A stretch of DNA of 64,000 nt from a bacterium (GCA_027364575.1 DAHXPC010000010.1:1-64000), one strand, 5' to 3'. Shown: positions 9,761 to 18,864, numbered from the stretch's first letter. Numbers and translations are program-made. Notes: generated by a model not told the origin, from the sequence alone.

Positions 9761-10172
9761 CTATTTAATTTCGGGAATAGCGGGATCTGTGAGAAATTGT
9801 CCGTTTATATAATACCAACTCCCTTCTATTCTTTGAAATTCGCTTAATTCATGAAGCGTCGACGCTTGGTTAAATTGCTTATATTGCCCAATAAACTCAA
9901 CATACCCTATATCGGGATTTTTCGAATCTAAATATGCAGCCACTACCGTCAGCCCTAGCCATCTGGGTGCTTGTTTTGCAGCGGATTTTTTATGAAAGTT
10001 TAACAATGCAGGGCCGCGCATGGTTTTTTGAATATAATCCAACCGCCCTTCTGTAAAAGCGGTATAACGAGAGCGCATTAACGCTTCGGGAGTTGTTGGA
10101 ATTTTTTTTCTGAAGGTAGGCGCCACAGCAGTCTAAATATCGGGTGTTGCTGCCACAAGGACAATATTTCAT
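9761..10172 (-). pseudogene. ychJ: YchJ/SEC-C-motif protein, frameshifted in an A8 tract
   Basis: The N terminus MKYCPCGSNTRYLDCCGAYL is the SEC-C zinc motif of the YchJ (UPF0225) family. It is read in one frame from 10172, while the remainder (TPEALMRSRYTAFTEGRLDY through YYINGQFL) is in another frame down to 9761. The frames switch at a run of eight A in the coding strand (10099-10092). With seven A the protein is continuous (QKKIPTTPEALM), about 136 residues, close to the family norm. So it is either a one-base inactivation, a sequencing slip, or a gene rescued by polymerase slippage on the A tract. The function of the family is unknown. It sits just upstream of msbA, at the edge of the accessory patch. 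Confidence 0.85.
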
Positions 10173-10665
10173 ATTTTAATTCCGTTACTGAACATGCTTT
10201 AGGTAAATTTTACCATTGTAACGAAATGCCAGCTATTTATGCCAATAGCGTTTATTGTTTAGTCAATATTATCTGGGCTTCAAATATCATTAGTTGACCA
10301 CCTAATTATTTTGCCATATACCTTTTCAAATCGTAAACCCCACCTCTCTTAACACTCTCATCATCTCCCCGGTCTGTATTTCTTCTTTTGCGATATATAA
10401 CCCTAGACTGGACAATTGAAGTGCTCATCAACAGATGATTGACACATTCGTGCCGACTATTTATACTACCGTTCTAACTTTCATACGACATCTTACATTG
10501 AAGTCCGTTAATATTCGCCTTTTATATGTTAGAAAAAGCTAGATTTGAAGCAATTACTTTTTTCAATTCGATGCCCTATTGGAGTGCAGTCGGCACATTA
10601 AAATGTTTTAAAAAGAACATCCCAATAAGCCATAATATGAATTGTATGTGCACATGGAGAATATA
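10173..10665. other. Gene-poor stretch between ychJ and the methyltransferase
   Basis: There is no convincing gene in these 490 bases. On the minus strand 10326-10424 has a 32-codon open segment ending GEMMRVLREVGFTI that vaguely resembles the C-terminal end of a LysR-type regulator, possibly a fossil, but it is too short to claim. The far end holds the GGAG ribosome-binding site (10656-10659) for the methyltransferase. Confidence 0.3.
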
Positions 10666-11442
10666 ATGTCTGCTGATCAAAAACCTTCAGTTAATGAAGA
10701 TCCAAACCAATCGACTGAACGTTTGGGTGAATATGTCACTTTACAAAATTTTAATCGTATTACTCAATATTTGCATTCTATTCGTTATGGTCACTTAACC
10801 CAGTTTTTAGAGCAAGTTGCTGCACAAACTGCCAAACTAAATGTTTTTGAAATTGGCTGTGGATATGGAAAAACGCTTAGCCTTTTAAATCAAAATTCCT
10901 ATATTAAACTTGAAAATTATTTTGGTATTGATATTGAAGATCAATTTATTTCTTTCTGCCAGGAAAAACAAAGATCACCTCAGCACCAATTTTTACTTGC
11001 AGATGTGCGGGACTATGCCAAAGGGTTAAAACAACCCCCATTCACACCCAATGTTGTAGTGGCCTTAGAATGTTTTGAGCACATCAATGAATATGACATT
11101 CCGAATATTTTAGAATGGATAGCTTCTTTACGATGTCCATTATTTATCTCGGTGCCAAATGAAGTGGGTCCTGCAATTTTATTAAAAAATCTGGGATCCT
11201 ATTTAATGGGATACGTGCGACATAAAGAATACACTTGGCAAGAAACGCTTCAAGCAACGTTAGGCAGATTAGAATACGTGACCCCTCACAGCCTTGGTCA
11301 TATTGGTTTTGATTACAGATGGTTAGCGGCAGTTATTCATCAAAAATTCACGATCACCCAAGTGGGGACTTCGCCTTGGAACTTTATTCCTAGAGCATTT
11401 TCACCTTCCTTATATTTTTATTGCATGCCAAGAAATATCTAA
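10666..11442 (+). CDS. Class I SAM-dependent methyltransferase
   Basis: A 258-residue protein starting at the ATG 10666, which has GGAG six bases upstream; an earlier TTG at 10642 is in frame but lacks such a site. Motif I is VFEIGCGYGKTLSLL (about 60-74), then an acidic FGIDIED end of strand 2, LLADVRD, and NVVVALECFEHINEYD (motif post-I/III), so the Rossmann-like fold is clear. The substrate cannot be told: the SVPNEVGP and HIGFDYRWL segments resemble small-molecule or glycan methyltransferases. It has no operon partner; the neighbours are a broken ychJ and a transposase, consistent with horizontally acquired DNA. AT-rich intergenic DNA surrounds it. Confidence 0.8.
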   Translation: MSADQKPSVNEDPNQSTERLGEYVTLQNFNRITQYLHSIRYGHLTQFLEQVAAQTAKLNVFEIGCGYGKTLSLLNQNSYIKLENYFGIDIEDQFISFCQEKQRSPQHQFLLADVRDYAKGLKQPPFTPNVVVALECFEHINEYDIPNILEWIASLRCPLFISVPNEVGPAILLKNLGSYLMGYVRHKEYTWQETLQATLGRLEYVTPHSLGHIGFDYRWLAAVIHQKFTITQVGTSPWNFIPRAFSPSLYFYCMPRNI

Positions 11443-11473
11443 AATATACCCATAGCGTTTCATTTTTAGGTTT

Positions 11474-12271
11474 TTAAATCAATTCTAATTCTCCGAACAT
11501 TATATTTGATATCTCATCATGAAATTTGTTTATGTTCTTGAAAAAATTTATGCTCGCCAATCTAAAAGCGTTAATATTTGCATGATATCGGTTATAAAGA
11601 ATCTTCTTTTTGAAAAATTTCCATAGCCGTTCGATTAAATTCAGATTAGGGGAATAGCTTGGCAAAAAAACTAATTTTACCTTAGAAATCTGAATGAATT
11701 CTTTTACTAATTTTGAATAATAATATTTTGCATTGTCCAATATAATATAAATTTCTTTCGACAAAGGATATGCTCGCTCAATTGCCGTTAATAAATTAAC
11801 GGCTGAATCAGAATTTACCGTTTCAGATTCAATAAGGGTAACCTGATAGGCTTCCGCATTAATGGCACACTGTAAATTTAATCGCTCCTTACCACTATTG
11901 GTATTTAGCTTCCTTTTTTGACCATGCTTAATCCATCCGGAAGCCGCCAATGTATTATGCTCAGGATGAACCACATCTAAAAATAATACTTTGCAATTTG
12001 CTTTTTTGTTTTTGATAAATATTTCATATTGCATGGCGAAAATCTCTTGTGCATCCACATCGGGATTACCTGGAACTAATTTTGGTTTTTTATATTTATA
12101 GCCAATTCGGTGCAATAAATCACGCACTTCGCTGGGGGTATAAAGTATTCCAAATGTCTCCTTAAGAAAAAAGTCTGTTCTCTTTCTATGGAAATTTCCT
12201 TTAAAAACCCAAATTTTATGTGACAAGAGATGAATTGCACTTAACCTCAAAATGATCTTCCCTATTGGCAT
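11474..12271 (-). mobile_element. IS630-family transposase, N-terminally short
   Basis: 265 residues of a DDE transposase of the IS630/Tc1 type. The catalytic residues are visible: D in VLFLDVVHPEHN, D in YIILDNAKYYYS, and E in the LPSYSPNLNLIERLWKFFKK block. Ahead of them is the winged-helix segment GILYTPSEVRDLLHRIGYKYKKPK. Full IS630 proteins have a further N-terminal helix-turn-helix of roughly 80-100 residues, which I cannot find upstream in any frame, so this copy is probably truncated and needs help to move. Possible end sequences (GTTTTTAAAT at 11470 and the reverse GTTTTTTAAT at 12289) are weakly similar. It lies in the accessory patch between msbA and comEC. Confidence 0.85.
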
Positions 12272-12338
12272 TAAATATATAAAGTGATAATCATTAAAAA
12301 ACTGAATGTCGTAAAACCGACATTTTAGACACTACGCA

Positions 12339-12612
12339 TCACGGTTTTATCCCACTGCTCCTGCTTTCTGAAATGCTAATTCTGTAATCTTTATAGAGTG
12401 CATTCCTTAAGGCAGCCCGTACCTCTGCAAACCCTTGGTTGGCAGCGTTGCCAAACAATTCAGCTGCTTTAGCATATTTGCCACTGCCATAAAGGTTTGC
12501 TAAATTGTATTGCCCTCCTGTATGCCCTTGGTTGGCAGCTTTTTCATACCATTCCCACCCTTTACCACAGACTCGAGGTGCATATCCGCTATGATTATAG
12601 GGGGGGTAGGTT
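12339..12612 (-). pseudogene. Sel1-repeat protein fragment
   Basis: The minus-strand frame from 12612 to the TGA at 12339 reads EKAANQGHTGGQYNLANLYG followed by AELFGNAANQGFAEVRAAL, two consecutive Sel1-like repeats (the AANQG..A...L..LY.. pattern). There is no usable start codon: a TAG lies immediately before the frame, and no ATG, GTG or TTG with a ribosome site precedes the repeats. Sel1-repeat proteins mediate protein contacts and are frequent host-interaction factors in Legionella and Coxiella. Here only the tail of such a gene remains. Confidence 0.7.
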
Positions 12613-12613
12613 T

Positions 12614-12642
12614 CCTAAAATAATTTGCGCCGTTGAAGGCGC
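12614..12642 (-). terminator. Putative intrinsic terminator on the minus strand
   Basis: Read on the minus strand, GCGCC TTCAAC GGCGC (12642-12627) forms a five-pair GC stem followed by AAATTATTTT. It lies downstream of the coiled-coil remnant and the CPBP gene. The stem is short, so confidence is moderate. Confidence 0.4.
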
Positions 12643-12685
12643 TACATTAGCGATGCTTTAAGATAAACCTAAAAGCTGAGAACTG

Positions 12686-12976
12686 TTAGGTAGAGATAGG
12701 GGCTGCAATTGCGCTTCTAGCTTTCCCTTTTTTCTTCCTTTCCTCATCTAACTGCCTTTGTAGTTGCAGTACTTGATTCTGCCTTTTTTGCCCATTTTCC
12801 TGCAAATTATCTTCGCGAAGCTGGGATATTAGGCTTAAATCTGTCTTAATTTGTGGCTCGCTTTGCATTTGAGCCGGTTTTGCCGTAATGGGCTGGGCGA
12901 TCGATTTTAATCTGTAATTGGGTGTTAACTCTGGGCATAATTTCAGACAATAATTAATAGCGTTTGTTTGCAAGCC
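12686..12976 (-). pseudogene. Coiled-coil protein remnant, unknown
   Basis: About 95 codons on the minus strand reading ALQTNAINYCLKLCPELTPN, then a Gln/Lys/Glu-rich helical tail (VLQLQRQLDEERKKKGKAR) ending APIST. The composition is that of real coding sequence, but the frame simply runs upstream into the overlapping CPBP gene in a different frame, where it reads as antisense-like nonsense. There is no own start. I interpret it as the 3' end of a lost gene, perhaps related to the Sel1 fragment next to it. I do not recognise a family. Confidence 0.45.
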
Positions 12977-12987
12977 TCTGTAGCAGC

Positions 12988-14244
12988 TTATTGAGGAATT
13001 ATATTCGTAATTCCGAGTATATAAAAAAGAAAAGCTCCGGTGATCGCATGCGAAAGCGAGACCCCGATAAGTGTTTTTTGTCTGGCGTAAGACCAACCCC
13101 AAAAGACTCCGGGTATAAATGCCATTAAGGCGAAAGAGGTAGAAAGGTGAATATGCAAGGTCGTAAACATTAAATTTGAGACAATAATAGAGGTCCATCT
13201 TCTTTCTTTTTCGGTGCCTGAAAGGAAAGAATACAAGGCACCTTGCAATCCCCCCCGAACAATAAATTCTTGTATGGGTGAAAAGGCCATATACAAAACA
13301 AAGAAAAGAAATAACTTTATATCGTATACCTGGAGCGTTGCATGCATCCCGGTTTTCCATTCAAATAAGGGCATATTTAACGAGGCGGGATGAAAATGGA
13401 TGAATACATATTTGGCAAAAGTACTCACGATGATAAAGGCAATTGAGAAAAATAGATTTACCTGAATAGCATTTTTCCAATTAGTGGTTGTTATGCCAAA
13501 GTTTGACATAGGCAAGCGTGTTTGTAGCATAATATGATACAGTATCATGGCTACAAAGCTTACCAGAAGTATCGTAACGCCACTTGAGCTGCCCACTTCT
13601 AGTTTTACAAATGCTAAGCCTTTAAGACTGAGCGTGTACATACACAGAACAATTAATATCCGGATAATGAATATCCCGAATAATACTCGCCTTTGAATTT
13701 CATCTAAATGGGATTCTAGCGAACTGGTTCCTATTCTATTGATATTTAATAATATTTCTTTAGTGTGGGAAAACCTATCGGCAAAGAAACGAACCGCATT
13801 CGCCAACAATATAGGTTCTATCACTTTTTTATAATAGGGCAAAACTCTTAAATCTTCTAATTGCAAAATCAATAAAGTGGTCGGTTCTGCTGCACTGACA
13901 ATGCGGGCTTTTGCCGTTTCATCGACTAGCGATAGCAAATTAATCGGTTCGCCTGCCTGGCATTCAATGATCTCTTTTTTGCCTTCTGGCTCATAAACAT
14001 TAACCTTGCCGCTTAGAACACAACATAAAGCATTTTCAACCCTGAAACCTTCAGCGTTCACTTCATTATTAGGCGTAATCGTTTTAACAGTAACATAGTC
14101 TTCAATTTTTCTTAATTGGCTGGGCGTAAGGCCTGAAAAAATGGTTTGATTGCTCAACGAGCTTGCTATTTCACTGGTGGCCTTTAGATAAAATCGAAAC
14201 TTGTTCGTAATTTTGTTCGAAATTAACTCGCCAACCTTTAGCAT
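12988..14244 (-). CDS. Cyclic-nucleotide-binding-like domain fused to CPBP-family membrane protease
   Basis: 418 residues in two modules. Residues about 30-160 look like a cNMP-binding/CRP-like beta-roll (NQTIFSGLTPSQLRKIEDYV, then VLSGKVNVYEPEG and LVDETAKARIVSA), with a weak phosphate-binding cassette, so it may bind something other than cAMP. After a short linker come about eight hydrophobic segments with CPBP (Abi/Rce1-like) motifs: SPIQEFIVRGGLQGAL (motif 1; usual EExxxR is QExxxR here), FTTLHIHLS (motif 2) and a late SHAITGAF. CPBP proteins are intramembrane glutamate proteases or partners of them. The first catalytic Glu is replaced by Gln, so activity is uncertain. It is the last intact gene of the accessory patch. 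Confidence 0.75.
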   Translation of the reverse strand: MLKVGELISNKITNKFRFYLKATSEIASSLSNQTIFSGLTPSQLRKIEDYVTVKTITPNNEVNAEGFRVENALCCVLSGKVNVYEPEGKKEIIECQAGEPINLLSLVDETAKARIVSAAEPTTLLILQLEDLRVLPYYKKVIEPILLANAVRFFADRFSHTKEILLNINRIGTSSLESHLDEIQRRVLFGIFIIRILIVLCMYTLSLKGLAFVKLEVGSSSGVTILLVSFVAMILYHIMLQTRLPMSNFGITTTNWKNAIQVNLFFSIAFIIVSTFAKYVFIHFHPASLNMPLFEWKTGMHATLQVYDIKLFLFFVLYMAFSPIQEFIVRGGLQGALYSFLSGTEKERRWTSIIVSNLMFTTLHIHLSTSFALMAFIPGVFWGWSYARQKTLIGVSLSHAITGAFLFYILGITNIIPQ

Positions 14245-14389
14245 CTCTTAAGACCTCAGTAAAAAAATGTGAACAGAAAAAGGATTTAGTTATCCCTCTT
14301 AAATTCTAGATGTACATTTTCCATTCGTCAAAGCCCAATACCCATTGTTGTGCTAAGGGATATAGATCACTGAGCAAACCTGATTCGTA

Positions 14390-16717
14390 CTATTCATTCC
14401 AGTAGTGTTTATTTTCAAGCCTATATGAGCGTGGGCGCTCCAGTTTTCCGGCTTTGCCGAGCATAAAGAATACGGCCCCATCCTCAACCGTATTCAATAA
14501 TACAATGCCTTGTTGTCTATAGCGTTGAACAATCTCTTCTTTGGGGTGACCATAGGTGTTCAAATATCCGCAGGGGATAATCGCATATTGCGGATTTACG
14601 GCCTGAATAAATGGCAGAGTCGAGGAAGTCTTGCTTCCATGGTGGGGTACAACCAATATTGTAGAAGCAAGCGCAAGTGGGTTCTTTTGCAGTAACAGTG
14701 CTTCGCTTTTAGCCTCAATGTCGGCGGTCAACAATACGCTTTGCTCACCTGCTGTCACTTTTAATACACAAGCAAAATCATTTTTTTTATCCAGATAAGT
14801 ACTGGGATGCAATATTTCAAATAATACCCCATCCCAGCCCCATCTATCCCCTGCCCGACACTCTATCACCGTCTTATTTTTAAAAAATCCGTCCTGGCGA
14901 CTCATCATAATTGTCTCGACTGCCATATGCTGTACAATAAAATGTGCGCCACCTATATGATCATTATCATTATGACTAATCACTAAACGATCAATTTTTT
15001 TCAAACCACGCGTAGCTAAAAATGGCACAACAACCTGTTCACCCGTATCAAATTGCGGGCTTACTTTTGGCCCAGTATCAAATACCAACACGTGATTTTG
15101 GGTTTCCACCACTGCCGCAAAGCCTTGACCTACGTCTAAGATGGTAATATTTGCCATGTTCTTTTCCACTCTAACAGGATGTGCCATCAAAAGCGGCAAT
15201 AGCCAAACAACAGCAATTTGTTTTCCCTTCACACCGCGTGGCAGTAATAAAATGCCTACTCCAATAATGGCACAGCTTATCGATAGCATTGAATGTGTGG
15301 CATTCGCTAAAGTTGCCATTGGCATTGTTCGGGTGAATTCTAAAAATGTATTTATGAGGGAAAAGGTTTGATGGGCCAGATTTAAGATAATGCCGGCCAA
15401 AGTGGTGCTAAAAATCGTGCAGAGAGCTCCAACTAAGCTTAAAGGCACCACCAGAAAACTTACCCACGGGATAGCAACGATATTGGTAATCGGCGACACG
15501 AGCGATATTTTGTCAAAAATCGCAAACATCAAGGGCATAAGTCCTAAAAAAACCACCCACTGTGCGCGGATCCACTTATACCAAATACCGGAAGGCCTTA
15601 GACGGCCCTGCATGCCGTAGAGTAAAATACCAACCGCACCAAACGACAACCAAAAACCTGCAGATAACACTGAAATGGGGTCAAATAATATGGTTAATCC
15701 CAATGATATAAAAAATATCCTACTTTTGGATACCAAACGCCTTTTAATGGTGCTTACCATAAAAAGCGTTATCATAATAATGGCTCTTCGGGTTGGTATT
15801 GAAAAGCCAGCGATAAAGGCATAAAAAATGGCAGCGTTAATTGCCCCATATGCGCCTATAACCAGTGAAGGAACTTTAAGAAACCTAAGCGGCAATGCGC
15901 CGTACGCCTTCTTGACCAGAATAAATAAAAAGCTTGCAACTAACCCTATATGTAAGCCTGAAATGGCGACTAAATGGTTTGTTCCCGTTTGCCTAAAAGT
16001 CTCCCATTGAGTCGCGCTAATTCCCTCTTGAACACCAACGACCAGCGCATTAATAACACCCTTGAAATGCTTGCCTTGTAAAATATGATCAATATTTTTT
16101 TTAAGATAAATACGAAAATTTTGGATCCATGTTTTTGGGTTGTTGTCTCCTGATCCCATTTTAGAATAAGGTTTTTCGACGAGCACATAACCTTTAGCAA
16201 TGATCTTATGTTGAAAAAAATGTTTTTCGATATCATAGCTGCCCGGGTTTGAATAGGCATGCGGCTTTTTTAATTTGACACAAAACTGCCATTGTTCACC
16301 CACTTTAAAAAGATTGGTGCTATTGCGTAGGTAAAGTAAAACACGTCCTGGATTGGGCCAAACTGCATTGGGTACTGTTTGCTGAATTTTAAATTCAAAC
16401 TGTACCCCTGCGTCATGTAGCACCGGAATACTGTCGACAATGCCAATGACTTTGACCTCAGTATTTTCTATGGCTTTAGGAAGGCGGCTTTGTATAATGG
16501 TAGATACGTGTAAAGCACACCACAGAAGACCGAATATAAAAAATAGTGCATATTTTGCTTGACTATAAAAAGGCTTTTTATAATAAATAATCGAGAGCGC
16601 AAGGCTTAAAGCCCCGCTTCCCATTAGGCAGGCTATATTAGGAAGCGTGGAAAAAAATTGTAGGCTTACAATACCGAGAAAAAAGCAAATAATTGCTGGG
16701 ATCATGAACTCATGCAA
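14390..16717 (-). CDS. comEC: DNA internalization protein ComEC/Rec2
   Basis: A 775-residue polytopic membrane protein that forms the channel for single-stranded DNA uptake during natural transformation. It has an N-terminal pair of helices and a soluble OB-like segment, then the competence domain with many helices (NHLVAISGLHIGLVASFLF and FIAGFSIPTRRAIIMI). The C-terminal metallo-beta-lactamase-like domain carries SHNDNDHIGG and VPHHGSKTSS, which would degrade the non-transported strand. The length and both domains are complete, so competence is plausible. It is followed on the same strand upstream by lolD and lolC with a gap of only 12 bases. Confidence 0.93.
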   Translation of the reverse strand: MHEFMIPAIICFFLGIVSLQFFSTLPNIACLMGSGALSLALSIIYYKKPFYSQAKYALFFIFGLLWCALHVSTIIQSRLPKAIENTEVKVIGIVDSIPVLHDAGVQFEFKIQQTVPNAVWPNPGRVLLYLRNSTNLFKVGEQWQFCVKLKKPHAYSNPGSYDIEKHFFQHKIIAKGYVLVEKPYSKMGSGDNNPKTWIQNFRIYLKKNIDHILQGKHFKGVINALVVGVQEGISATQWETFRQTGTNHLVAISGLHIGLVASFLFILVKKAYGALPLRFLKVPSLVIGAYGAINAAIFYAFIAGFSIPTRRAIIMITLFMVSTIKRRLVSKSRIFFISLGLTILFDPISVLSAGFWLSFGAVGILLYGMQGRLRPSGIWYKWIRAQWVVFLGLMPLMFAIFDKISLVSPITNIVAIPWVSFLVVPLSLVGALCTIFSTTLAGIILNLAHQTFSLINTFLEFTRTMPMATLANATHSMLSISCAIIGVGILLLPRGVKGKQIAVVWLLPLLMAHPVRVEKNMANITILDVGQGFAAVVETQNHVLVFDTGPKVSPQFDTGEQVVVPFLATRGLKKIDRLVISHNDNDHIGGAHFIVQHMAVETIMMSRQDGFFKNKTVIECRAGDRWGWDGVLFEILHPSTYLDKKNDFACVLKVTAGEQSVLLTADIEAKSEALLLQKNPLALASTILVVPHHGSKTSSTLPFIQAVNPQYAIIPCGYLNTYGHPKEEIVQRYRQQGIVLLNTVEDGAVFFMLGKAGKLERPRSYRLENKHYWNE

Positions 16718-16729
16718 AAGCCAGAGGCT

Positions 16730-17422
16730 TTAAGATAAATTTCCACCATGCAATATCAATGTTCTATCCATTTTTGCAGCCAAATCGACATCGTGCGTTA
16801 CAATGATTAAACTGGTTTGTTTTGCTCGATTGAGTGCCTGCATAATCTCAAATACATGTGCTGCATTTTCATCATCTAAATTGCCCGTTGGCTCATCAGC
16901 CAATACACAATCCGGATTATTAATCAGCGCTCTGGCAATTGCAACGCGTTGTCTTTCACCCCCAGAAAGCTCTGAAGGACGATGATGTAACCGTAATCCT
17001 AAACCTACCTGGTCTAATAATAGCTTTGCACGTTCTGTTGCCTCTCTTGGATCTTGGTTGGCAATTAACAAAGGCATTGCAACATTTTCAATCGCGGTAA
17101 ATTCAGGTAATAAGTGATGCATTTGATAAATAAATCCTAAGGATTGATTTCTCAAACGTTCTAAACGGGATTCACTCATTTTGTGCAGATTATGGCCATT
17201 GATCCAAACCTCACCACTGGTCGGAGCGTCTAGTCCACCCAGCATTTGTAATAAAGTTGTTTTTCCAGACCCCGATCTGCCCATAATGGCGATCTGCTCG
17301 CCGCGCTGCACGGCTAATGAGACATTCGTTAAAACTTTTACGCGTGTCTCTGCATCTTTATATTCTTTACAAACTTGTCGACATTCCAAAGCCAGATGTT
17401 GTGGCGGGGTAATATTATTCAT
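16730..17422 (-). CDS. lolD: Lipoprotein-releasing system ATP-binding protein LolD
   Basis: The ATPase that powers release of outer-membrane lipoproteins from the inner membrane to LolA. 230 residues with Walker A GRSGSGKTTLLQMLGGLD, the LolD-specific QMHHLLPEFTAIENVAMPLL, signature LSGGERQRVAIARAL, Walker B CVLADEPTGNLD and the H-loop VTHD. Its start overlaps the end of lolC by eight bases, so production of the two subunits is coupled. Confidence 0.95.
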   Translation of the reverse strand: MNNITPPQHLALECRQVCKEYKDAETRVKVLTNVSLAVQRGEQIAIMGRSGSGKTTLLQMLGGLDAPTSGEVWINGHNLHKMSESRLERLRNQSLGFIYQMHHLLPEFTAIENVAMPLLIANQDPREATERAKLLLDQVGLGLRLHHRPSELSGGERQRVAIARALINNPDCVLADEPTGNLDDENAAHVFEIMQALNRAKQTSLIIVTHDVDLAAKMDRTLILHGGNLS

Positions 17423-18665
17423 AACGAAGCGCCTCTGCCGGTTGAATGCTGGCTGCGCGCCAAGCAGGATAAAGGGTAGCCAAAAAGCTCATCACTAAAG
17501 CAAGCAAAGCTATACACAGCACATCCAGGGTATGGATTTCTGAAGGCAAAAATCCAACTAAATAAACATCTTTAGAGACCAATTCCACATTGAAGATTTC
17601 TTGAATGGTATTCGCCAAAGCAGTTACATTCAATGCTAAAATCAATCCAAATACCACGCCCAACACAGTGCCAAAAATTCCAATTAACCCACCTTGCGCA
17701 ATAAAAATGCCCATAATGCTCTTACGACTTGCCCCTAGAGTTCTTAAAATGGCAATATCGGAACGTTTATCTGCCACCATCATTACCAGACTTGAGACCA
17801 AGTTAAAGGCTGCAACCGCAATAATCAGCAATAAGATAAAGGCCATAACCGTTTTCTGGATCTGTAATGCCCTAAAAAAACTGCCAAATTCTTGCGTCCA
17901 ATCCATAACCCAATAATCTTGCTGTAACCTACGTTGCAGATCTCTGGCAATCATCGGAGCTTCTAATTCATCATTTACTTTTAATTGAATACCGTTCACT
18001 GTACCCTGCATTCTAAATAACTTATCAGCATCTTTTAAATCAATAAACACCTGTTTGTCATCGTATAGATCACCTATTTCAAAGATCCCAACGACGGTAA
18101 AGCGCTTTATCCTCGGTAAAATACCAGCAGGCGTCACGGAAGCTTCCGGGGTAATTAAACTTACTTTATCATTAATAGTTAGCCCAAAATTATTAGCAAG
18201 CGCTCGACCAACAATAATCCCAAAACTGCCCGCTTTTAATGCCTGTAAGCTCCCTTTAACGAGATGTTCCCCTAGAGGATAAACATCATTGATTTGTTTG
18301 GGATCAATACCCCGGATCAAAACGCCCTGAACGCGTCCGGAGTGTAAACTTGAAATCATCCCTTGGTTAAAGATATAAGGCGCTGCCCCTTTAACATTGG
18401 GGTAGGACTTAATGGTTTTAATCAGGGGTTGCCAATTGCTTAGAGCCTCGCCCAGCACACCAACTGTAATATGCGGGGTGCCGCTTAACATTTGTGCTCT
18501 AATTTCTTTATTAAAGCCATTCATTACCGACAGCACGGCAATTAAGACACCTACCCCCAGAGCGATGCCTAATACAGACATAAGTGAAATAAACGAAATA
18601 AAATGGTTTTTGCGCTTTACGCGGGTATAACGAAGGCCAACAAAGGCGTAAAAAGGTCTAAACAT
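17415..18665 (-). CDS. lolC: Lipoprotein-releasing system permease LolC/LolE (possibly LolF)
   Basis: The 416-residue permease partner of LolD. It starts MFRPFYAFVGLRYTRVKRKN, the conserved beginning of LolC/E, so I use the ATG at 18665 instead of the 36-codon longer frame. One helix near the N terminus (MSVLGIALGVGVLIAVLSVM) is followed by a periplasmic domain of about 230 residues and three helices towards the C terminus (FtsX-like permease domain), ending ATLYPAWRAASIQPAEALRYE. Only one permease gene accompanies lolD, unlike the lolCDE operon of E. coli; several gammaproteobacteria use a single LolF homodimer, which may be so here. Confidence 0.92.
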   Translation of the reverse strand: MFRPFYAFVGLRYTRVKRKNHFISFISLMSVLGIALGVGVLIAVLSVMNGFNKEIRAQMLSGTPHITVGVLGEALSNWQPLIKTIKSYPNVKGAAPYIFNQGMISSLHSGRVQGVLIRGIDPKQINDVYPLGEHLVKGSLQALKAGSFGIIVGRALANNFGLTINDKVSLITPEASVTPAGILPRIKRFTVVGIFEIGDLYDDKQVFIDLKDADKLFRMQGTVNGIQLKVNDELEAPMIARDLQRRLQQDYWVMDWTQEFGSFFRALQIQKTVMAFILLLIIAVAAFNLVSSLVMMVADKRSDIAILRTLGASRKSIMGIFIAQGGLIGIFGTVLGVVFGLILALNVTALANTIQEIFNVELVSKDVYLVGFLPSEIHTLDVLCIALLALVMSFLATLYPAWRAASIQPAEALRYE

Positions 18666-18822
18666 AGGATTTAATCCACTCGTCATAAATAATACTGAAA
18701 GTAAAGTTAGTGGATATATTACAACAAGTTGGCTGTAAATGCTTATAACAGAATCGGCCAAAAGTTGGTTCATTTACTGACTTTTCAGTGGGCGGGTATG
18801 AGAAAATGCACGCTATAAAATA

Positions 18823-18864
18823 AAAAAGGCTCTCCCTTGCTAAGGGTACAAGTAGAGGCTTTTT
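18823..18864. terminator. Bidirectional hairpin terminator between lolC and the peptidase-like gene
   Basis: AAAAAGGCTCT at 18823-18833 pairs with AGAGGCTTTTT at 18854-18864, with one G-G mismatch, and carries an A run on one side and a T run on the other. It lies 59 bases after the stop of the gene at 18923-20095 (minus strand) and upstream of lolC. Confidence 0.6.

Noticed and set aside
10326..10424. Minus-strand 32-codon segment resembling a LysR C terminus
   Set aside because: Similarity is weak and it is too short to call a gene; noted only within the description of the gap.
10450..10596. Nine-base inverted repeat GTGCCGACT / AGTCGGCAC 130 bases apart
   Set aside because: A match of this length is expected about once by chance in such a stretch, and there is no target duplication.
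12305..12324. Perfect hairpin AATGTCG / CGACATT beside the transposase
   Set aside because: No T tract follows and it does not match an end at the other side of the transposase, so neither terminator nor IS end can be claimed.
12988..13360. Upstream part of the minus-strand frame 12686-13360
   Set aside because: This stretch overlaps the conserved CPBP motifs in another frame and reads as nonsense; only the part below 12976 looks like real protein.
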